Assembly (NCBI GenBank): GCA_913043185.1
Contig: CAJWMI010000008.1
Span: 1 to 34,992 of the forward strand
Direction of reading: 5' to 3'
DNA: 34,992 nucleotides
DNA from: an uncultured Fidelibacterota bacterium
GTDB taxonomy: Bacteria; Marinisomatota; Marinisomatia; Marinisomatales; UBA1611
Shown: positions 27,559-34,992 of the stretch, piece after piece
Numbering within the stretch: the stretch's first letter is position 1
Layout: every line of letters begins with the position of its first letter
Notes under the pieces: model-generated
Database searches by the model: none
Told to the model about the DNA's origin: nothing
Seen by the model: the letters and a program-made list of their open reading frames with translations, nothing else
Program-made: the position numbers and the translations under genes

Positions 27559-28485
27559 ATGATTATATCGGAAATAAAAAAAATCACAAAAGGCATTGTT
27601 TTAGAGGATGAACCGATGTCTCAGCACACATCTTATGGTATAGGAGGTAAAGTATTAGCATACATTAGACCATACGATCGACCTGACTTAATACGCATAA
27701 TAAAATTGATAAATAAACATAAGGCTAAACTTTATTTTGTTGGATCCGGGTCTAATCTTTTGGTAAATGATAATAATATTAGTTCGTTCGTAATAACGCC
27801 AGCTAAGGCTCTAAAATCATTAAATATAGATAAAAACATAATAATTGCTGACTCTGGAGTCATGCTCGGAAAGATTGTAAAAGAGGCGATAACACATAGA
27901 TTAACTGGCTTAGAGACTCTTGTAGGCGTACCAGGCACTCTTGGTGGTGCTTTAATAATGAACGCAGGAGCATTTGGTTCAGAAATATCTAATTATTTAG
28001 TTTCTGTAGACGTGATCTCAAGTAGTGGTATAATAAGAACATTATATCCAAATGATATAAACTTTAATTATAGATATTCATCTTTTAAGCGAACAGAATT
28101 TATATTGTCAGCAACTTTCAAATTAAACACGTCTAGCGAGGAAGATATAAGAAGTAAAAAACTTATCGCTAGTAAAGGTAGAAAAAAGAGCCAGCCGCTG
28201 AAATTTAGGTCAGCTGGTAGCATATTTAAAAACCCACATAGCAAGCTTGCCGCTGGTTTTCTAATAGATAAGGCTGGTTTAAAAGGAACTCGCTGTGGAA
28301 ATGCAGAAATATCTGAGCATCATGCAAATTTCTTTATTAATCATGGGAATGCAAAAGCATCAGATATCGCTAGTCTCATAAGATTAACTCGAAAAACAAT
28401 CTATGAAAAATTTGGAATAATGCTTGAGCTAGAAATAAAAACAATAGGATTCAATAAATCAGAACTATATCCATATGCCAACTAA
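27559..28485 (+). CDS. murB: UDP-N-acetylenolpyruvoylglucosamine reductase
   Basis: 308 residues. MurB is an FAD enzyme that reduces the enolpyruvyl ether with NADPH to make UDP-MurNAc. FAD-binding signatures are YGIGGKVLAYIRP near the N-terminus, FVGSGSNLLV, and VGVPGTLGGALIMNAGAFG. The catalytic serine sits in SAGSIFKNP (S221), NFNYRYSSFK precedes it, and LELEIKTIG at the end holds the conserved glutamate. Size and the compact C-terminal part suit the shorter (Gram-positive-like, type II) class of MurB. It begins six bases after murC and overlaps ftsQ by eleven bases. No Shine-Dalgarno sequence is evident. Confidence 0.96.
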   Translation: MIISEIKKITKGIVLEDEPMSQHTSYGIGGKVLAYIRPYDRPDLIRIIKLINKHKAKLYFVGSGSNLLVNDNNISSFVITPAKALKSLNIDKNIIIADSGVMLGKIVKEAITHRLTGLETLVGVPGTLGGALIMNAGAFGSEISNYLVSVDVISSSGIIRTLYPNDINFNYRYSSFKRTEFILSATFKLNTSSEEDIRSKKLIASKGRKKSQPLKFRSAGSIFKNPHSKLAAGFLIDKAGLKGTRCGNAEISEHHANFFINHGNAKASDIASLIRLTRKTIYEKFGIMLELEIKTIGFNKSELYPYAN

Positions 28486-29236
28486 ACAAAAACATATTAA
28501 TAAACTAAAAATTGCAATCCTTCGAGTTCTTGCAGTATCATTTATATTTTTTGTATTATGGTTATCATTCTTTTGGGCCGAACAAAAATATACCTTTGAT
28601 AAACCAACTTTATTAATTAATGGCACATCAATATTAGGTGATACATATTATACAGATTATTTGATCAATAGTATAGAAATAGAGAATGATAAACTAAAAC
28701 CAAATAAGATCCTAGACGATCTTTATAAACATCCATATATTGAGGCAGCTAGACTAAGCTACAGGTATCCTGATAAAATAATTATTGAGATTAGCGAACG
28801 AGTTCCATTTGCCATAGTAAATAATAGTCCAATGATAATGTTGGATAAAAACTGTTTTGTTTTACCAAATATTGAAAATATCAATAATTATAGTATACCA
28901 ATATTATCAAGGTACAATACTGATCCTGAGCTCTATCCTATTGGAAAACAAGCATTATCTGTAAAAATAAAAGATACAATTTCTTGGCTCAGAGTACTTA
29001 ACGAATTGTATCCTGGTTTATATCATAATATATCAGAGATTACATTAGAAAATGACGATGAGATCATATTGATCCTAGCCGAATATCCAACAAAAATAAT
29101 GTTAGGAAATGAGAATACACTTTATAAGATCGAACTATTAAAAAGATTTGAAGAAACATTAAAAAAGAAAAAGGAAATTACTGATTATGCATATCTCGAT
29201 ATGAGATATAATAATCAAGTAATCGTCAAAGAGTAG
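28475..29236 (+). CDS. ftsQ: Cell-division protein FtsQ
   Basis: 253 residues. A lysine-rich cytoplasmic tail is followed by one transmembrane helix (about 13-33) and a periplasmic POTRA domain (about 43-113, containing ILDDLYKHPYIEAARLSYRY and IIIEISERVPFA), then the beta domain. The protein ends with YAYLDMRYNNQVIVKE, which resembles the conserved end of FtsQ/DivIB. FtsQ joins FtsL and FtsB in the divisome and controls FtsWI. The family diverges strongly, but the layout and the place between murB and ftsA make the call firm. It overlaps murB by eleven bases; in most dcw clusters ddl sits at this junction and it is missing here. Confidence 0.9.
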   Translation: MPTKQKHINKLKIAILRVLAVSFIFFVLWLSFFWAEQKYTFDKPTLLINGTSILGDTYYTDYLINSIEIENDKLKPNKILDDLYKHPYIEAARLSYRYPDKIIIEISERVPFAIVNNSPMIMLDKNCFVLPNIENINNYSIPILSRYNTDPELYPIGKQALSVKIKDTISWLRVLNELYPGLYHNISEITLENDDEIILILAEYPTKIMLGNENTLYKIELLKRFEETLKKKKEITDYAYLDMRYNNQVIVKE

Positions 29237-29238
29237 CA

Positions 29239-30507
29239 ATGAAAAACATTAACGGAGTTGATAATAAATTAGTTGCAGGTATAGATATCGGTTCTGAAAA
29301 TATTTATTGTGCGATAGGTTCTTTGATTCCAGAAAATTCAAGAATTAAATTATTAGGAATTGGAAAATGTTCAGTAAAAGAAAGTTTTAAAAAAGGATCT
29401 ATCACAAATAGAAACCAGCTAATCGAACAATTAGAAACAGCAGTGAATGAAGCAGAGATAATGGCAGGTAAAAAAATTAATAGCGCATTTATGTCACTAA
29501 CCGGAGAACATGTTAGAGGTATAAATACTCAAGGGGCGGTGGCATTAAATAGAAATAACACTAATGGAACTATAGATAATAATTCAATAACTCAAAAAGA
29601 TATAAATCATGTCTTAGAACTCACGCAAGGGGTTGCTCTCCCTCCAGATAGAGATATTTTACATACTATTCCTCAAGAATTTATTGTTGATACACTAGAA
29701 CAAATTGATAATCCAATAGGGTTGTCTGGAAGAAGATTAGAGGGGCACGTTCATCTAGTAACTGCAGCAACGACAGCAATGAAAAACTTAGTTGAATCAG
29801 CTGAAGAGGTTGGGATAAAAATTAATGGATTAGTATTTAAACCACTTGCAGCCGCTGCTTCAACTCTATCTAAAGATGAAACTAAATTAGGTGTATCTTT
29901 AATTGATATAGGCTCAACCACAACAGGAGTTGCTATCTACAATGATGGCGCAATTCGTCACTCAGCAGTCATCCCTATTGGCTCAGCTAGTATCACAAAT
30001 GATATAGCCGTCATGCTAAGAATTAGTATTGAAGAAGCAGAAGAAATTAAAATTAAGTACGCATCTGCTAAGGCCTCTCTTTCTTCTTCAAAGTTAGCTA
30101 TTGAAATTCCTTCTGATAATATATGTAGTAGTAATAATAAAATATCTGAACATGAGTTATCTACATATGTTGAGGCAAGGATGGAGGAAATATTCCAGCT
30201 AGCTCAAAATGAGATTAATCGATCTGGAATTAATAATTCTCTGACCTATGGTGCGGTGTTAACCGGTGGTGGATCACAACTTAGAAATATAGTCCCTCTC
30301 GCAAAAGAGTTGTTAGAAATGCCAATACGTTTGGGCAAGCCAATAGTAAATATTCAAGGAAATAAAGATTTCGCTGATAAACCAATTGATTCAACATTAC
30401 TAGGATTATTATTGTGGCCATATCATTCTAATGAGCATAAACCATTAAATAGAACCATTATATCTTGGATAGAATATTTTAAACAAATAATTAAAGAGTT
30501 TTTTTAA
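29239..30507 (+). CDS. ftsA: Cell-division protein FtsA
   Basis: 422 residues, actin-like ATPase that anchors FtsZ to the membrane. Phosphate 1 motif VAGIDIGSENIYCAIG opens the protein. The SHS2-type 1C domain insert is visible around 80-160 (FMSLTGEHVRGINTQG). Phosphate 2 is VSLIDIGSTTTGVAIY and the adenosine motif is AVLTGGGSQLRNI. The extreme C-terminus (IISWIEYFKQIIKEFF) is an amphipathic helix with aromatic and basic residues, as expected for the FtsA membrane-targeting sequence. It starts two bases after ftsQ with AAAGAG upstream. The link to ftsZ is a 24-base gap. Confidence 0.97.
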   Translation: MKNINGVDNKLVAGIDIGSENIYCAIGSLIPENSRIKLLGIGKCSVKESFKKGSITNRNQLIEQLETAVNEAEIMAGKKINSAFMSLTGEHVRGINTQGAVALNRNNTNGTIDNNSITQKDINHVLELTQGVALPPDRDILHTIPQEFIVDTLEQIDNPIGLSGRRLEGHVHLVTAATTAMKNLVESAEEVGIKINGLVFKPLAAAASTLSKDETKLGVSLIDIGSTTTGVAIYNDGAIRHSAVIPIGSASITNDIAVMLRISIEEAEEIKIKYASAKASLSSSKLAIEIPSDNICSSNNKISEHELSTYVEARMEEIFQLAQNEINRSGINNSLTYGAVLTGGGSQLRNIVPLAKELLEMPIRLGKPIVNIQGNKDFADKPIDSTLLGLLLWPYHSNEHKPLNRTIISWIEYFKQIIKEFF

Positions 30508-30518
30508 TCCACAAACCA

Positions 30519-30524
30519 AAGGAG
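30519..30524 (+). promoter_or_regulatory. Strong ribosome-binding site of ftsZ
   Basis: AAGGAG ends seven bases before the ftsZ ATG. It is the clearest Shine-Dalgarno sequence in the whole cluster, where most other genes have none or weak ones and rely on overlaps. This fits the need for much more FtsZ than the other products. Confidence 0.7.
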
Positions 30525-30531
30525 AATAAAT

Positions 30532-31716
30532 ATGTTATTCGAATTCGATAGTTTATCAGAACAAAAAGCAAACCTAAAAGTAGTCGGGGTCGGTGGCGCA
30601 GGAGGTAATGCTGTCAACCGCATGATTACATCTGGGATGCAAGGAGTAGATTTTATTGCAATAAATACTGATGCTCAAGATCTAGAAAATAATCCAGCTG
30701 AGCATAAGATACAGATTGGTAAAAACTTAACAAAGGGACTAGGCGCAGGCGCAAATTCCAATGTTGGGAAAAACGCAGTAGAGGCAGATAGTGAAGTAAT
30801 TTACAATTTGCTAGAAGGCGCAGATATGGCATTTATTACCAGCGGAATGGGTGGTGGTACAGGTACCGGCGCAGCTCCTGTGGTAGCTCAAATATCTAGA
30901 GAATTAGGCATTCTAACTGTTGGAATTGTGACAATCCCTTTCAAATTTGAGGGACCGAAAAGATATAACAGAGCTTTAGAAGGAATAGCAGAGATGAAAA
31001 AATCCTGCGATACCTTAATTGCCATCCCAAATCAAAAACTTTTATCGGTTGTTGATAAGTCCACCACTCTGCCCGAAGCTTTTCAAATGGCTGACGGTAT
31101 ATTGCATCAAGCAGCAAAAGGAATATCAGATCTAATTAATGTCCATGGTATGATCAACTTAGATTTTGCTGATGTAGAAACAATTATGAAAAATATGGGT
31201 GAAGCGATTATGGGGACTGGTGTAGCACAGGGTGAAGAACGTGCCGCCTTGGCAGCACAACAGGCTATTTCAAGCCCATTGCTTGATAATGCTTCTATAG
31301 CCGGCGCCCAAGGAGTTTTGGTCAATATTACTGGCGGAGAAACTATTACGCTTCATGAAATTGACGAAGCCACAAGTATTATACTTGAAGAAGCTGGTGA
31401 ATCAGCAAATATCATTGTAGGTGCTGTTATCGATCCAAATATGAAAGACAATATACAGGTAACAGTGATTTCAACTGGCTTTAATACTATGAATATGGAA
31501 ACAAAAATAAATAAGAAAGTTGAAAAGTCCATTCCAACAAGAGAGTTGCAAGAACTCGAAAATAAACCATTACATGCACAAAAAGAAGAATCCCCAGTTG
31601 AATCTAATGAAGAGAATCAAAATAGAATGGTATTTGATGATACACAAGAATCTCCCGCTATATATGAAAAAAGGCTTGAAGTTCCTGCGTTTCTAAGAAA
31701 ACAACAGGAAGGTTAG
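30532..31716 (+). CDS. ftsZ: Cell-division GTPase FtsZ
   Basis: 394 residues, the tubulin homologue that forms the Z ring. The N-terminal [14 protein letters not shown] loop, the tubulin signature [10 protein letters not shown] (107-116 region), and the synergy-loop sequence [20 protein letters not shown] are all intact, so GTP binding and hydrolysis should be normal. A variable linker of about 55 residues is rich in E, Q and N, and the C-terminal peptide EVPAFLRKQ matches the conserved D/E-x-P-x-F-L-R tail that binds FtsA and other partners. It is the last gene of the cluster and converges on rpmB across 56 bases. No convincing GC-stem terminator is seen in that gap. Confidence 0.98.
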   Translation: MLFEFDSLSEQKANLKVVGVGGAGGNAVNRMITSGMQGVDFIAINTDAQDLENNPAEHKIQIGKNLTKGLGAGANSNVGKNAVEADSEVIYNLLEGADMAFITSGMGGGTGTGAAPVVAQISRELGILTVGIVTIPFKFEGPKRYNRALEGIAEMKKSCDTLIAIPNQKLLSVVDKSTTLPEAFQMADGILHQAAKGISDLINVHGMINLDFADVETIMKNMGEAIMGTGVAQGEERAALAAQQAISSPLLDNASIAGAQGVLVNITGGETITLHEIDEATSIILEEAGESANIIVGAVIDPNMKDNIQVTVISTGFNTMNMETKINKKVEKSIPTRELQELENKPLHAQKEESPVESNEENQNRMVFDDTQESPAIYEKRLEVPAFLRKQQEG

Positions 31717-31772
31717 ATTATTAATGATATATTAAAGAATGATAAAAAATCGGAAAGAGTTTTTGTGTCAGA
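31717..31772. other. Convergent gap between ftsZ and rpmB
   Basis: The gap is 56 bases and AT-rich. A five-base dyad TTAAT/ATTAA (31720-31734) is visible, but no GC-rich stem followed by T on either strand, so termination is not explained by a classical hairpin. Rho-dependent or AT-only termination would be needed. Confidence 0.4.
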
Positions 31773-32009
31773 TTAAATCTTTTTCCCTTTTGCCCTTAAT
31801 TCATTGATAACTTTTCTGATACCTTTTTTATCAATGATGCGCATACCACGTGTTGAAATACGCAGAGTGACATAACGGTTTTCATCGGGCAGCCAAAATC
31901 GTTTTTTTTGAAGGTTAATATTAAATCTGCGACGAGATTTATTATGTGCGTGGCTAACATTATTGCCAAACATTGGCTTTTTACCCGTCACATCACAGAT
32001 TCTGCTCAT
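31773..32009 (-). CDS. rpmB: 50S ribosomal protein L28
   Basis: 78 residues, typical length. The N-terminal [11 protein letters not shown], the [13 protein letters not shown] motif, [17 protein letters not shown] and DKKGIRKVI match bL28 along its length. It has a single cysteine (C5) and so is the zinc-free form, as in E. coli, not the form with two CxxC pairs. The start is ATG with GAGAG about nine bases upstream on the minus strand. It is a lone minus-strand gene here, without the rpmG (L33) partner often found with it. It diverges from dusB across 95 bases, which should hold both promoters. Confidence 0.97.
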   Translation of the reverse strand: MSRICDVTGKKPMFGNNVSHAHNKSRRRFNINLQKKRFWLPDENRYVTLRISTRGMRIIDKKGIRKVINELRAKGKKI

Positions 32010-32104
32010 TATTTTTCTCTCGATTGAATTTTATATTTAATTTTTATTTATACTATTATTAATAAAATAGCTCGGAAAATTACATTTTCTTTTCAAATAG
32101 ACAA
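32010..32104. promoter_or_regulatory. Divergent intergenic region rpmB/dusB
   Basis: This gap of 95 strongly AT-rich bases must carry the promoter for rpmB and probably one for dusB. On the plus strand TTGAAT (32024-32029) precedes TATACT (32049-32054), but with a long 19-base spacer. No site is convincing, and dusB lacks a clear Shine-Dalgarno sequence. Confidence 0.35.
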
Positions 32105-33088
32105 ATGAAAATCGGAAATATCAAAATTGACTTCCCAGTGCTACTAGCCCCAATGGCGGGTTTTACTGATTATCCATTTAGAGTGCTTTGCAAAAGAATG
32201 GGGGCCGGTCTAGTATATTCGGAATTTGTATCAGCCGATGGTATAATTCGTGAAAACACCCGTACAATCGAAATGATTCAATTTTCAGATGAAGAAAGAC
32301 CAATTGGAATCCAGATATTCGGAAATGACCCGAAAACAATGAGTGAAGCTGCGTCATTTATTGATAAAAAATTTAGTCCTGACATTATTGATATTAACTA
32401 TGGTTGCCCAGTACCAAAGGTAACAAAAAAAGGGGGTGGGTCAGCTGCGCTTAAAGATCTATGCCTAATGGATGATATTACTATTGCCGTTATGGAAGCA
32501 GTGCCAAATATTCCTGTTACTGTAAAAATGAGGGCAGGATGGGATAACGATAGTATTATAATCCCTGAAGTTGGAGAACGATTGCAAAATATTGGCATAA
32601 AAGCAATTGCACTACATCCTAGAACTACAAAACAAAGGTATAAGGGAAAAGCAAATTGGGATCTAATTAAAAATTTAAAACAAAATATTGCAATACCAGT
32701 GATTGGAAATGGTGATATTTATTGTGTTGATGATATAAAAAAAATGTTTGATTACACAGAGTGTGATGCTGTAATGATCGCACGGGCCGCACAGGGAAAT
32801 CCATGGATTTTCAGAGAAGCAAAAAAATTTTTCAATAATAAAAAATATTCTAATTCACCGTCATTGATTGAGATATCAGAAATTTGCAATGACCATTTTA
32901 ATCTATTAATTAATAACCGTGGACAGTCTATTGGAATGAACCTTATGAGAAAACATTTGTCAAACTATTTAAAAGGCTTTCCGGGTGCGGCACGTTATCG
33001 ACAAAAACTTGTGACCGCAGGAACATTTGAAATAATGAAAAATGGGTTAATAGAGTTTGAGAAATTTGCTACTGGTTCTAATAAATAA
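32105..33088 (+). CDS. dusB: tRNA-dihydrouridine synthase (DusB type)
   Basis: 327 residues. The enzyme reduces specific uridines in tRNA with FMN and NADPH. It has the LAPMAGFTDYPFRVLCKRMG N-terminal flavin-binding motif, the catalytic C101 in DINYGCPVPKV, KKGGGSAALKD, the VKMRAGWD lysine/arginine site, and the phosphate-binding VIGNGDIY and VMIARAAQGNPWIF. The C-terminal helical domain keeps MRKHLSNYLKGFPGAA, typical of the DusB/Nifr3 subfamily. Subfamily assignment within Dus is by motif style. It stands between rpmB and the P5C dehydrogenase with its own AT-rich leader, and 80 bases separate it from the next gene. Confidence 0.93.
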   Translation: MKIGNIKIDFPVLLAPMAGFTDYPFRVLCKRMGAGLVYSEFVSADGIIRENTRTIEMIQFSDEERPIGIQIFGNDPKTMSEAASFIDKKFSPDIIDINYGCPVPKVTKKGGGSAALKDLCLMDDITIAVMEAVPNIPVTVKMRAGWDNDSIIIPEVGERLQNIGIKAIALHPRTTKQRYKGKANWDLIKNLKQNIAIPVIGNGDIYCVDDIKKMFDYTECDAVMIARAAQGNPWIFREAKKFFNNKKYSNSPSLIEISEICNDHFNLLINNRGQSIGMNLMRKHLSNYLKGFPGAARYRQKLVTAGTFEIMKNGLIEFEKFATGSNK

Positions 33089-33168
33089 ATTCATGATTTT
33101 ATATACAATCTTTTTCTTAAACTAAATTCTTATTTTTATTATATAAATATCTATGACATGGAAAAATT

Positions 33169-34794
33169 ATGATTGGAAAATTAAATATTATAAATGAACC
33201 CATAAGATCTTATCAAACTGGCTCCAAAGAAAGGATTTCTCTTCAAAAAAAATATGATGAGCTATCTGAAAATAAAATAGAAATACCAATAATTATTAAT
33301 GGTGAAAAAATTAAAACGGGAGATATTGGCAAATGTGTAATGCCTCATGATCATCAGGAAGTTTTAGCAACCTATCACAAAGCTAGTGATAAAGTGGTGC
33401 ACCAGGCTATTGATTCATCGCTTAATGCTTGGGCTGAATGGTCAAAAACTGATCTTGAGTATAGAACTAATATATTTCGAAAAGCGGGCTCCCTCCTAGC
33501 TGGTAAATGGCGAGATACTATAAACGCGGCAACAATGCTTAACCAGAGTAAGAATGCTTTTCAAGCAGAGATTGATTCTGCATGCGAGCTAATAGACTTT
33601 TTTAATTTTAATGCAATTTATGCAGAAAATATCCACAATAAACAAAACTTGATATCTCCAGATGGAATGAAAAATTCACTTGAGTATAGGCCTCTCGAAG
33701 GATTTATTTTTGCTATAACTCCATTTAATTTTACATCTATAGCTGGAAATCTTCCTACAGCTCCTGCTGTGATGGGAAATGTGTCTATATGGAAGCCTGC
33801 TTCTTCAGCAGTGTTAGCATGTTATTATTTAATGGAGATGCTTCAAGAGGCAGGTCTACCTAGTGGAGTGATAAATTTTTTACCTGGATCTGGATCTAGC
33901 ATTGGTAATCCGATCCTTAATCATCCAAGTTTAGCAGGTGTTCATTTTACAGGATCTACTAATACGTTTAATCATATATGGAAAACTATTGGTACAAACA
34001 TTAGTCAATATAAGACATATCCAAGAATTGTTGGTGAAACAGGTGGTAAAGATTATTGTTTAGCTCATAAATCTTGTGATATTGATGTTTTGGTTACTGC
34101 TATGGTTAGAGGTGCTTTTGAGTACCAAGGACAAAAATGTTCGGCAATGTCCAGGGCATATATTCCCTCAACAATTTGGCCAGAAGTAAAAGATAAATTT
34201 ATATTAGAGGTAGAAACTATAAAAATAGGTTCTCCAAGAGATTTTTCTAATTTCATGAATGCTGTTATAGATAAATCTGCATTTGATACAATTTCACGTT
34301 ATATTGATTATGCTAAAGATCATAAAGACGCAGAGATAATATCTGGTGGTAACTATGATGACTCAAAAGGTTATTTTATTGAGCCTACAACCATTCTAAC
34401 CACAAATCCTCATTTTAAAACAATGGAAGAGGAGATATTTGGGCCTGTGCTAACAATTTATATCTATGATCCAAGTGATTGGGAGGAAACACTTAAGCTT
34501 GTTGATACCACATCCCCCTACGCGCTAACTGGAGCTATTTTCTGTGAGGACAAGGATATCCTTGAATCTGCGAACAAAACACTCAGATTCTCAGCAGGAA
34601 ACTACTACATCAATGATAAGCCGACTGGAGCTGTTGTTGGGCAGCAGCCATTTGGTGGAGCTCGAGCCTCAGGGACAAATGACAAGGCTGGATCGATGTT
34701 CAATCTTGTGCGATGGGTATCACAACGGACAATAAAAGAAAATTTTGAGCCGCCCACAGACTATAAGTACCCATTTATGGGAGAAGATGAATAA
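33169..34794 (+). CDS. pruA: 1-Pyrroline-5-carboxylate dehydrogenase (ALDH4 type)
   Basis: 541 residues. The enzyme oxidises glutamate semialdehyde/P5C to glutamate with NAD, the last step of proline and arginine (ornithine) breakdown. The catalytic C324 is in FEYQGQKCSAMSRAYIP, which is the P5CDH-specific context, and the general base E290 is in VGETGGKD. The NAD site shows TPFNFTSIAGNL, PAPAV-like segments and HFTGSTNTF. FGPVLTIYIY and FGGARASGTNDKAG complete the family. The length matches ALDH4A1, longer than generic aldehyde dehydrogenases. There is no fused proline dehydrogenase, so this is the stand-alone form. A GGAAAAATT leader precedes the ATG. The last eight bases overlap the next gene. 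Confidence 0.94.
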   Translation: MIGKLNIINEPIRSYQTGSKERISLQKKYDELSENKIEIPIIINGEKIKTGDIGKCVMPHDHQEVLATYHKASDKVVHQAIDSSLNAWAEWSKTDLEYRTNIFRKAGSLLAGKWRDTINAATMLNQSKNAFQAEIDSACELIDFFNFNAIYAENIHNKQNLISPDGMKNSLEYRPLEGFIFAITPFNFTSIAGNLPTAPAVMGNVSIWKPASSAVLACYYLMEMLQEAGLPSGVINFLPGSGSSIGNPILNHPSLAGVHFTGSTNTFNHIWKTIGTNISQYKTYPRIVGETGGKDYCLAHKSCDIDVLVTAMVRGAFEYQGQKCSAMSRAYIPSTIWPEVKDKFILEVETIKIGSPRDFSNFMNAVIDKSAFDTISRYIDYAKDHKDAEIISGGNYDDSKGYFIEPTTILTTNPHFKTMEEEIFGPVLTIYIYDPSDWEETLKLVDTTSPYALTGAIFCEDKDILESANKTLRFSAGNYYINDKPTGAVVGQQPFGGARASGTNDKAGSMFNLVRWVSQRTIKENFEPPTDYKYPFMGEDE

Positions 34795-34992
34795 GATAGA
34801 TATTAATATAAAATCTGAGGTAGAAACCCTTAGAAAGGTGCTGGTACACACTCCTGGTGTTGAGATGAATCTACTTAACTTTCACAACACAAAAGAGTTT
34901 AATTTTGACTTCAGCAGTAAGACGTTCAGTGAGAATGAGGACTTCCTCCTTTGGGATGACACTATCTATCTTGAAGGTGCCATCAAAGAGCA
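34787..34992 (+). CDS. Arginine-deiminase/amidinotransferase-family protein, N-terminal part (cut by window edge)
   Basis: The first 68 residues are visible. The pattern ETLRKVLVHTPGVEMNLL followed by FLLWDDTIYLEGAIKE corresponds to the N-terminal arginine-deiminase fold (LxxVLVHxPG, then a hydrophobic stretch with DD and a later E-x-x-x-x-E/H). Such enzymes act on the guanidino group of arginine, giving citrulline (ArcA) or, in arginine dihydrolases, ornithine. The ATG overlaps the P5CDH stop by eight bases, so they are translated together. The catalytic cysteine lies beyond the window, and deiminase, dihydrolase and related activities cannot be told apart here. A dimethylarginine-type hydrolase is a further possibility. 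Confidence 0.7.
   Translation, partial: MNKIDINIKSEVETLRKVLVHTPGVEMNLLNFHNTKEFNFDFSSKTFSENEDFLLWDDTIYLEGAIKE

Noticed and set aside
1..34992. CRISPR array, prophage, transposase, tRNA or rRNA genes
   Set aside because: I saw no spaced identical repeats, integrase or transposase motifs, or cloverleaf/rRNA signatures on reading; a dedicated scan with tRNAscan or Infernal would confirm.

Overview
The window looks like a stretch of chromosome from an AT-rich, gene-dense, Gram-negative bacterium. The best guess is a free-living marine lineage of the Fibrobacterota-Chlorobiota-Bacteroidota neighbourhood, with Marinimicrobia (SAR406) the leading candidate. The support is a PorU-like type IX secretion sortase with a FlgD-like C-terminal sorting domain, LapA/LapB-type envelope proteins, a MurE carrying the meso-diaminopimelate signature, and a complete low-GC dcw cluster. 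The lineage is inferred from family content only; no marker-gene search was possible. Gaps between genes are short. No gene-free stretch exceeds 300 bases (the longest, upstream of mraZ, is 169), and I saw no tRNA, rRNA, CRISPR array, insertion sequence or phage gene.

Left arm (1-9122, all minus strand). Read in the direction of transcription, there is a mitochondrial-type aconitase followed by serA. Next come a small coiled-coil protein of unknown function and a membrane-anchored M23 peptidase. The last group is a tightly packed run miaB-lapA-lapB-SPOR protein-Gfo/Idh/MocA oxidoreductase, the final gene being cut by the window edge. The lapA-lapB-SPOR block is an envelope module: LapA/LapB control lipopolysaccharide synthesis in E. 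coli, and SPOR domains bind denuded peptidoglycan.

Middle (9215-14840, plus strand). After a 92-base divergent gap there is a 1,241-residue PorU-like protease, then maf, a stand-alone ArfB-type release factor and a RodZ-like membrane protein. Maf and RodZ-type proteins are linked to cell shape and division in other bacteria, so this block reads as a lead-in to the division genes.

dcw cluster (15010-31716, plus strand): mraZ-rsmH-ftsL-ftsI-murE-murF-mraY-murD-ftsW-murG-murC-murB-ftsQ-ftsA-ftsZ. It runs from the cytoplasmic steps of lipid II synthesis through the septal synthase pair FtsW/FtsI to the Z-ring proteins. Junctions from rsmH to ftsA are overlaps of 1-11 bases or gaps of 2-6 bases; ftsZ alone has a 24-base leader with a strong Shine-Dalgarno sequence. 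No ddl gene is present. Upstream of mraZ lie two 10-base repeats resembling MraZ boxes, two candidate promoters and a perfect AT-rich inverted repeat, which suggests an autoregulated start of the cluster.

Right arm (31773-34992). rpmB is on the minus strand, convergent with ftsZ. dusB follows on the plus strand, then a 1-pyrroline-5-carboxylate dehydrogenase whose last codons overlap the start of an arginine-deiminase-family gene cut off by the window end, suggesting arginine/proline catabolism to glutamate.

Most of the window is housekeeping. The points most worth a second look are the mraZ control region, the LapB homologue without its rubredoxin domain, the PorU-like gene beside the dcw cluster, the P5C dehydrogenase/arginine deiminase-family pair and the frequent TTG start codons.
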